A stretch of DNA of 64,000 nt, from assembly GCA_002989075.1 (NCBI GenBank), contig PSQN01000007.1, positions 1,053,359 through 1,117,358 of the forward strand, written 5' to 3'. The notes under the pieces are model-generated. The model was given only the letters and a program-made list of their open reading frames with translations, was not told the DNA's origin and made no database searches. A program made the translations under genes and the position numbers. Shown here one piece after another: positions 57,190 to 64,000 of this stretch (position 1 is the first letter of the stretch; each line of letters begins with the position of its first letter). The stretch is from Arthonia radiata (taxonomy: Eukaryota; Ascomycota; Arthoniomycetes; Arthoniales; Arthoniaceae).

Positions 57190-57630
57190 TCTCAGTAGCC
57201 TCAGCCGCTCCGAAAAATTTAAGGGTTACTATACGTATATTAAAGCTATTTAATATAAAATACTTAGTATAACAGAACTTAGCGTTGTTCTAAAGTAATA
57301 TTTACTATTACTTCTAAAAATTAAGGTAATACTATAGTAACAATAGCTCTTTACTTATATTTATACTACTAAATTGCTTTTAAATAAGAAAAAGGATCGA
57401 TATTTAGAAATAAAAAAAGAAAATATAGAGAATAATCTATTCTTATTTAATTATAAGAATTTATATTATTGATTAACTCTTTCTAAGCTAAATAAAGTTA
57501 CTTAATAGTAAGTTAGTTTCTATAAATAAGCTATAGTTACTTTTAAAAGACCTTAGTATTCTAAGAATCTTATAGATTTAGACTAAGCTAATTCTTATAG
57601 AATCTCTTTATTACTTTATATACTCTATTA
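57190..57630. other. Strongly AT-rich non-coding block
   Basis: Very rich in TA steps and runs such as TTTAAATAAG and AATATAGAG, with no long ORF in any frame. It looks like RIP-eroded repeat sequence. It starts sharply after GC-balanced DNA. Confidence 0.6.
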
Positions 57631-58436
57631 ATGTGATCTGGGTGTAGAGCAGGGAGCAGTCAGGTGGCAAAAAGGGCCTAGATAGGCCCTACTGGTGTTC
57701 AAGCTAATTATTGAGGAGACCAGAAAGGGATGCGTCCACTGGAGGGAAGATATCCTCCAAGGATCGTAGCCTTCCTAAATAGGCAACATTCCGTTCTAAT
57801 TCGCTATCGAGACGTCTATACATTACAACTACCTTCCCCCTTAAGGAGGATCGCCCTCGATCCGGGTGCAATCCGCTATCTTTATCGTACCTTCTATTTA
57901 TCGTCTTACGCAGGGCAATAACCTCGTTAAAAACCTGCTGGCTTATGTCTGCGTTCAGTCGGGAAAAGAGTGATGTTGCTTACTGTCATCCTGCGCGTCG
58001 TTTAGTGCTGGTTTTCTGTAGCACTGAGTTGTAGTGCTAAGCTTTACTTTTAATTTAAAGCTCCCGAGCCTGAGTTGTGAGCTCGGTGGTAAGGTTTTGT
58101 ATTATTTTTACCTGATTTTGCGTTCTTTTGTATACTCTTATGTACGCTTTTGCCGATTAATTGCCCCTGTAGGTAGTAGCAACCTGCGTAAATGGGCTTC
58201 TTTGCTCCTAAATCTGTACCTGTAGGCGGAAGCTTTGTTATCGGTACCTAACGATAGGCATAAAACAAGGCTCTTACTCTTTTAAACTTTCTCTTTCTTT
58301 CTTTAACATTATTATACTCTTCTGCTTAGCCTATAAGCTTCTCTTCTCTGGTAGGCCTTCACTTCTCTTCTTGGGTAATAAGTTCGTAGCTAATCTGGTG
58401 TCAGATTACCTCTAATTCGCCTTTACAATCTCTACT
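57631..58436. other. Repeat-derived sequence of unclear origin
   Basis: A less AT-rich stretch beginning TGTGATCTGGGTGTAGAG, which could be an LTR start because it begins with TG and lies beyond the 3' end of the gypsy pol region. No second copy exists in the window to prove it. A word CTACCTTCCCCCTTAA at about 57827 recurs at about 60399. Confidence 0.3.
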
Positions 58437-59130
58437 ATGTTGGGTTTCAACCTCGTTAACAAACCCGCTGCTGGAGCGAGCTCTCCTGAAGCGCTAACTT
58501 GCCGCTTAACTCGCGGCATTGAGGACCCTAAAGCCGCTATTGATCCTAAAGCTCTTCTTCGTAACGCCTGCAAGAAGAAAGCTCTTAAGGTTACTTTACT
58601 AATTCCTAAATTATCTGCGGCTTCTCCTGTTCTACGCTCTCCCGAACTAGATAGCGTGTCTCTAACTTTTACGACTTCTTATAAGTCTTCTATCTCTTAT
58701 TGCTTTGTCTTAGTCTAACTATTAGCATTCTAGCTCGTCGAAAGCGTTACGTCCGTAAAGACGACTCTAACGATAACGAGATCGTCCGTTCTCTTTATTA
58801 CCGCGGCACTGCTTATAAGCCCGAGTCGCCTACAAAGTTTCGCTGGTCTGCCTCCTCGAATCCCGCTTTTTGCGCCGTGCCTGCGTTAATTTAGCCTCAG
58901 CCAGAGGCTTACGTCCTAGTGTACTGCCGTTGCATAAAGGCCTTGTTTAGCGACATAGCTGTACGTAGTAGTCCTTCCGCGAACTCCGATTTTAAGCATT
59001 ATGAGGACTAAACCTGTAAGTAGCTTAAGGGGCAGTACGCTAAGTATGCTCGCTGTGCTAGTGTTGAGAGGTTAGGAGACAAGTGTAAGATAGTAAGTCT
59101 AATACTCCCTCGTCTTAGGTACTAATTAAC
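58437..59130 (+). pseudogene. Decayed plus-strand ORF next to the gypsy element
   Basis: An ATG at 58437 opens 93 codons rich in Ala/Pro/Ser/Leu, and a second frame continues from about 58736 (RRKRYVRKDD, then KFRWSASSNPAFC). Past a TAG it still reads coding-like: CRCIKALFSDIAVRSS, HYED-stop-TCK-stop and KYARCASVERLGDKC, with cysteines spaced like a zinc-binding motif and stops where Trp (TGG to TAG) would fit. It is convergent with the minus-strand gypsy pol. It may be the gag or extra ORF of another element, or a captured gene. RIP-type decay is inferred. Confidence 0.4.
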
Positions 59131-59839
59131 TATATATTGACGTATACTAGGTCCCCGCTTAGTAGAGACGTGCCTACAACCTCCTCGTACGCGTTAACTT
59201 CTTCTTAACCTCTAACGAGGACGTCTAGGATAACAAAGAGTCTTTCTGCGACGACTATTTTACTCTGCTTCGCGCCTTTTATATTTAGCTATAGGCCTGA
59301 TAGCGCGGTCTAGGCACTAAGTCGGTCGAGTAGGCCGATACTAACAATTTTGAGCGCATTAAGGCGCTACGCTAGAGCTTCGATTCTGGTATAAGGTTGT
59401 ACGGCCCTTAGCCGCCTACGAATAAGGCTCCTTACAAGCTAACTATAGTAGGTCTAGTTAATTAAATTTGAGACCGCGTCGACGGTAGTTGCGGCTAAGT
59501 CAAACAGTATTATACCGCCGATCCGTACTAACTTCGGTACCAGTTCGAGTAGTCTTTTTGTAGTTTTCTGCCTTTTGTTTGGCTAGGGTTTAGTCTATAT
59601 AAGTAGTTTTCCTTAGCTTATCGGAATAGTTCTATATTTTCTTCCTGTACAAGTCTTATTTTAGCTTTCTTATAGCTTGAGCTTTATAATTATATACAAA
59701 TAGTCTTAGAGTTTGATACTATACTAATTCTATGTTCAAAACTATACTTTAGGTAATTCGCCTTCTCTTCGGCGTTATATTGTAGGCTAATTGCGTAGGC
59801 TTGTAGCCCTTTTTTATCTACGTTGCCTAGTTTGTCTTA

Positions 59840-62800
59840 GACGCTTGCCTCTCGGCTCAGCGTCTTTACGCTTCTTAAATTTCTTAAGGGCGTTAGAGTC
59901 TTTAAGATGTGCCCGCAGCTCTATCGTATTATTTGCCTCTAATTATCCCTGCTACTTAGTCTAATACTGGTCTTTATTCTTAACCTTAAAGCGGATCGCC
60001 TTAACGAGCTATTCTTTACTACTATCGACTTCGACCGGACCAGGCGGTTCTGTACCGGGCCGACGGCGATATAGCTCTAGTAAGGATACGTAGAAGACAG
60101 AGTAGATGCGGTAGGAGTCTAGTAGTGCTAGCTAGTAAGCTTATTTACCTACTTTCTTAAGGATTCTAAATAGTCCTAAGCTTCGATCGTCAAGCTTCTT
60201 TATTAGTCTCTTTGTCTTAAGATTCTTTAACAACAGCAGCACTAAGTTACCTACTACATAGTATTTTAGTGTATACTTAGTATTGTATTATTCTGTCTAT
60301 AGACGCTAAGCTTTCTCTAGCTGCTACTTTATTTCTTGTTAGCGGAGAAGACGTTCTTTTATATACTTAACTGCTATAGAATGTTCTAACCTAGACTACC
60401 TTCCCCCTTAACAGGAGGTGTCCTTACCGATAGGAAGGTTGTTCGGCTTAACTACGGTGCGGTGCCAATTCGGCGGCGGCGCGCCGTTTAATACGTCTGC
60501 AACGCGACCGAACGCACATTCAATCGGCAAAATTTTCGTTAATAAATAAACTTTTGAATTGTACGCAAAAGCAGCTTCTTTTAGATACTTATACTAATTA
60601 TCTTAATCCTAAGAGATATAGATACGCAGGTAGTTTTTAAGCTTCTGGTTCTAGCGCTCGGTTTGACTATCAGTTTGAGAGTAAAATGCTGTACTTAACC
60701 TTCGTTTTACGGCCAAATACTGGCAGAAGGTGCTCTAATATAAGCTAGTAAATATAGATCCTCTGTTAAACAAGAGGCTCTTCGGGAATCCCAACGTTTT
60801 TGCCTAGTGTTTGTAAAGTACTTCTGCCAGCTCTATAGCATCTATAGTTTTACTGACTAAAATATAGGTTACAAACTTAGAGAAGCGGTCTACGACTACA
60901 AGAATTAAATTAACAATGTTCCTGTTCTTTAAAAGAATTATCGGTAGTTTAACAATAAAGTCTAAGGATAGGTCCTTAAAGGAGCTAATCGAGACCGGCA
61001 TCGCCGCTATTTCGCTATATAGCTTATACCTCTTTACGGCTGTCTGTTAGCATATATTGTATTTAGCAATAAAGTTTTTAATATACGTTACTATCTTTTT
61101 CTACGTATATTTGCGTCTTAGAATTTTAAGGGTCTTCTCGACCTTAAAGTAGCCAGCAAGCTTATTATTATAATTTCTGCTTATAATTCTAAGCTTTAAC
61201 GCAGAGCATTCTAGTATCTAAATTTTACTATCTTAGCGCAACAACCTGTAGCTGTCGACTAACTATTCTACGTGCTTTAAAGACTCGGAGTCCGAGTTGG
61301 GCCCTGTTAGGGCATCTGAGTCGATTCGACTCGCACGGCGCTTTCTTATGCCAGCTTAACGGCGATCTATTGCCGTTTTATTACTCTGCTGACCTTTAGT
61401 CCCAGCTAATAATTTTAACTCCGATACTTTCTACTTTATAAAGGCGTCTCTCTGCTAGGCTTCGAGAATTAGAGTCGCGAGACCCCGAGAAGTATTATTG
61501 TAAGCTGTTTTGAGAGCGGTAGCTGCAACTACCTCAACTCGTAATACGAGAGCTACCGAAAAAGGCTCTGCATCAGTAGAGGAAGACGGACGCGTTTCTC
61601 GCTCCTGGGCGTTCTATATAAGGTCTGTATCTAACTCCGATCTGCCTCCGATTTAGGCTACAGTCGCGTTCGGGGTTTTAGATCGGTAGCCAAACCGCTA
61701 ATAGTATTCAAACTAATTTTTAAGCAATATAATTAAGGTAGTAATTATACCTTCTTCTGAGCTAGGGGGCTCTTTCCTAGTACTAGGCAAAGCAGCACCT
61801 CTCCTAAGCTTCTGCTACAAGCTCGGCAACATCTCGTTGGCGTTGTCTTCCTTTGCTCTACGCAAATTCTTATAATCTAAACGGCGCAACGGCGCGTCTG
61901 CTAGGTTCTTGCTACTTATACGGTATAGTATTTTAAAGTTAAATGCTAACAGGTCTTCTGCCCAGCGCGCCTGTTAGCAAGACAATACTTTTATTGTTAT
62001 AAAATACCGCAGATTATTGTAATCTGTTACGACCTTTACTAAGTACTGTATATCAATAAGGTAATAGCGCTAGTACTTAAAGCTAGCCTATATTGCTATA
62101 AGCTCTTTATTATAGGTATTATATCTTAGCTCAGCGTCTACAAATTTCTTTAAAAAGAACGCTACTAGATGTAGGTATGTATCCGCCTTGTTATCGATAC
62201 TAGTCTAGACGGTGTCCGCTATATCTAGTATAGACAAGCCTAAGTTAATGTTTAACGGCAATAGCAATCGGCTATCTTCCCTTAGCTGAAGTAAGATACC
62301 TACTATTATAAAGTCTAATGCGTTAGTTATTAAAACGATTAATAGTATCGGGTTAAAGTACGTTAGTACTAGTACATTTATAAAGGCTTGCTTTAGCGCT
62401 TTAAAAGCTTCTTATTAGGCTTTACCCTAGACAAACTTAATGTCTTTCGTTAGTACGTTTATTGGCACTACGATGCAGCTAAATCTATAGATAAATCGCC
62501 GGTAAAAGTTTGCGAATCCTAGAAAGGACAGAATCTGCTTTACGGTGGTAAATACTAGCTATTCGGCTATAGTCTGTACCCTTTTTAGGTCTATTTTGAC
62601 ATTATCGACTTCTACGGTAAACCCTAGAAAAGAAACCTTAGTAGTGTGAAATTAACACTTAGACAGCTTTACAAATAAACTCTATTTACAGAGCCTTCGT
62701 AGGACTTCTTTAATATAGCCTTTATAGCTTTCCTCGTTTTTAGAGAAAATTAAGATATTGTCTATATAAACGATACACACGGTATCAACAAAATTACCTA

Positions 62801-63158
62801 TAGCTTTGTAAATATATGCCTGAAACGTAGTAGAGGCGTTTGCTAGTCTAAAAGGCATTATTAGATATTTATAGTGCCCGTATCGGATACAAAACGTTGT
62901 CTTCTACTTATCTCCTTTGCGAATACAGATACGGTAATAGGTATCGCGAAGATTAAGCTTTATAAACACCTTCGAGCCTTATAGGCGATTAAGAATCTTA
63001 GAGATTAGCGGCAATGCGTAGCGATTCTTTATAGTTACATTATTTAAACTACGGTAGTTAACATACAGTCTCAACGATCCGTCTGTCTTAGACACAAACA
63101 GAACCGAAGCACCTGCCGAACTGGTAGAGGATTGTATCTACTCTTTCTTAATTATAGT
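59840..63158 (-). mobile_element. Ty3/gypsy chromovirus pol region, RIP-inactivated
   Basis: Reading the minus strand from 63158 downward gives a reverse transcriptase ([33 protein letters not shown], and VYIDNILIFS at about 62740-62775, where the catalytic YxDD has become YIDN). Then an RNase H part (AFFLKKFVDAELRYN, KVVTDYNNL), an integrase core at about 61000-60600 (LSLDFIVKLP, VVDRFSKFVTYI, FYSQTDSQTERQN), the integrase C-terminus (FRILKKVGK, VFYVSLLEPYRRR) near 60100 and a chromodomain (LVKAIRFKVKNKDQY) near 59900-60010. The order is that of chromodomain-bearing fungal gypsy elements. Many stops sit where Trp or Gln is conserved (TGG to TAG, CAG/CAA to TAG/TAA), the RIP signature. The N-terminal part of the transcriptase is cut off at 63158 by the copia insertion. 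Confidence 0.85.
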
Positions 63159-63342
63159 TGTTAAAAAGGGTGCAGGGAAGAAGAAGGATACTACTACAAA
63201 GAGTAGGAAGACGAGACTAGCTTGGGACTAGTGCAATACTTAGGCTTGTTACAGGTACAATACTCAGTAACAAAGAGAAGCTGTTGTTGTGTTGTCTATC
63301 TTTGTAGTAGTATCCTTCTTCTTCCCTGCACCCTTTTTAACA
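63159..63342 (+). repeat. 5' LTR of a Ty1/copia element with 44-bp inverted ends
   Basis: The 184-bp segment starts with TGTTAAAAAGGG and ends with CCCTTTTTAACA. The first 44 bp (63159-63202) are the exact reverse complement of the last 44 bp (63299-63342), leaving a 96-bp centre. A primer-binding site follows directly and a gag ORF lies downstream, which identifies it as the upstream LTR. LTRs normally have only a few bp of inverted ends. The base before it is the candidate end of a 5-bp target duplication (ATAGT, 63154-63158), whose partner is outside the window. Confidence 0.75.
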
Positions 63343-63355
63343 GGTTATGAGCCCG
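63343..63355 (+). other. Primer-binding site, half-tRNA initiator-Met type
   Basis: GGTTATGAGCCC begins at the first base after the LTR. It is complementary to the anticodon stem-loop of initiator tRNA-Met (GGGCTCATAACC), the half-tRNA primer known for copia elements, rather than to a tRNA 3' end. Confidence 0.7.
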
Positions 63356-63523
63356 GGTTAGCACCAATTCCTTTCGAATTTCCTTTTTAGGAAATATTTC
63401 CTCTACGACACCTATCGGCACCTCCGAACGATCCTATCACCAATCGACTCTAAATTTTGAGCCCAATTCAACTATTAGAACAGAATTTCCTTTTTTTAGG
63501 AATCTTCGACCATACATTCGGCT

Positions 63524-64000
63524 ATGGACTCCTCTTACAAGATTCCTAAACTTAAGGGCTTTACTAATTAGGACATTTGGTCGATTCGAATGGAGGCCCT
63601 TTTAACTGAAAAGGGCTACGGTGATGTTATGATCCCCTTTTCCGGCTATCTAGCTAAAGATATTACCGAAGCTAGCCGCCAGAAACGGTCAACAAGGGCA
63701 GCAGCCCTTATTCGACTAACTCTAGAGGACGGTCCCCTTATTCAAACAAAGGGGATTTATAACTCTCTAGAGCTTTGGGATAGCCTAAAAAGGTTATACG
63801 AATCGAAAGGTTTTAGTTCCGAGTTTCTAATTTGCAAGGAGCTCTTTAGCACTACACTTGGTAAGGTAAAAAACCTTGAGCTTTACCTTGCTAAAATTAG
63901 GCAATTAACGGACGATTTGGCAACCCGAGGACTAGCACTACCCAACAAGGTGGTAGCTGCCTACGTCCTTCACAATCTGACCCCCGAATACGAGCACACG
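63524..64000 (+). mobile_element. Ty1/copia gag, partial, one in-frame stop
   Basis: An ATG at 63524 starts a gag-like protein (MDSSYKIPKLKGFTN), interrupted by a single TAG at 63569-63571 where Trp is expected before DIW (TGG to TAG). After that the frame stays open to the window edge, with features of the copia gag family: IWSIRMEALLTEKGY, a KRLYESKG stretch, and LELYLAKIRQLTDDLA. It has far less decay than the neighbouring gypsy element, so the insertion is younger. The rest of the element (zinc knuckle, protease, integrase, transcriptase, second LTR) lies beyond 64000. Confidence 0.75.

Overview
The window is nuclear DNA of a filamentous ascomycete, most likely a Dothideomycete (class inferred from overall style, not proven). 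Evidence: spliceosomal introns of about 47-160 nt with GTAAGT-like donors and CTRAC/CTGAC-like branch sites, fungal families (glyoxylate-cycle isocitrate lyase, UVDE endonuclease, CFEM protein, GMC oxidoreductase), and an AT-rich block of stop-ridden retroelements in which Trp codons have become TAG, as expected from repeat-induced point mutation (RIP).

Layout. 0-8 kb: a membrane protein running off the left edge, a 258-residue protein with a diverged relative near 27-28 kb, and a 1487-residue Glu/Pro/Ala-rich protein with a basic coiled-coil tail. 9-16 kb: a secreted Ser/Thr-rich protein with a Cys-rich end, isocitrate lyase, and a basic disordered protein. 16-22.7 kb: a gene-poor stretch. 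22.8-36 kb: a small secreted protein, several short orphan genes, the relative of the 258-residue protein, a fresh pseudogene, a six-exon O-methyltransferase, a four-helix membrane protein and a basic protein. 37-42 kb: GMC oxidoreductase and UVDE. 43.4-44.6 kb: a degenerate tandem array with a period near 200 bp. 45-57 kb: a one-helix membrane protein, a secreted propeller-like protein, a very large CFEM wall protein and a zinc alcohol dehydrogenase. 57.2-64 kb: AT-rich block holding a RIP-decayed chromodomain Ty3/gypsy element (minus strand) cut by a Ty1/copia element (plus strand) whose 184-bp LTR has 44-bp perfect inverted ends.

The genes do not form one pathway. Isocitrate lyase serves C2 carbon use; the O-methyltransferase, GMC oxidoreductase and dehydrogenase are scattered redox or tailoring enzymes with no synthase, so no biosynthetic cluster is claimed. 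The secreted Ser/Thr-rich, CFEM and small Cys-containing proteins are cell-surface material. Exon limits were read by eye from splice signals and frame continuity; no transcript data or database search was used.
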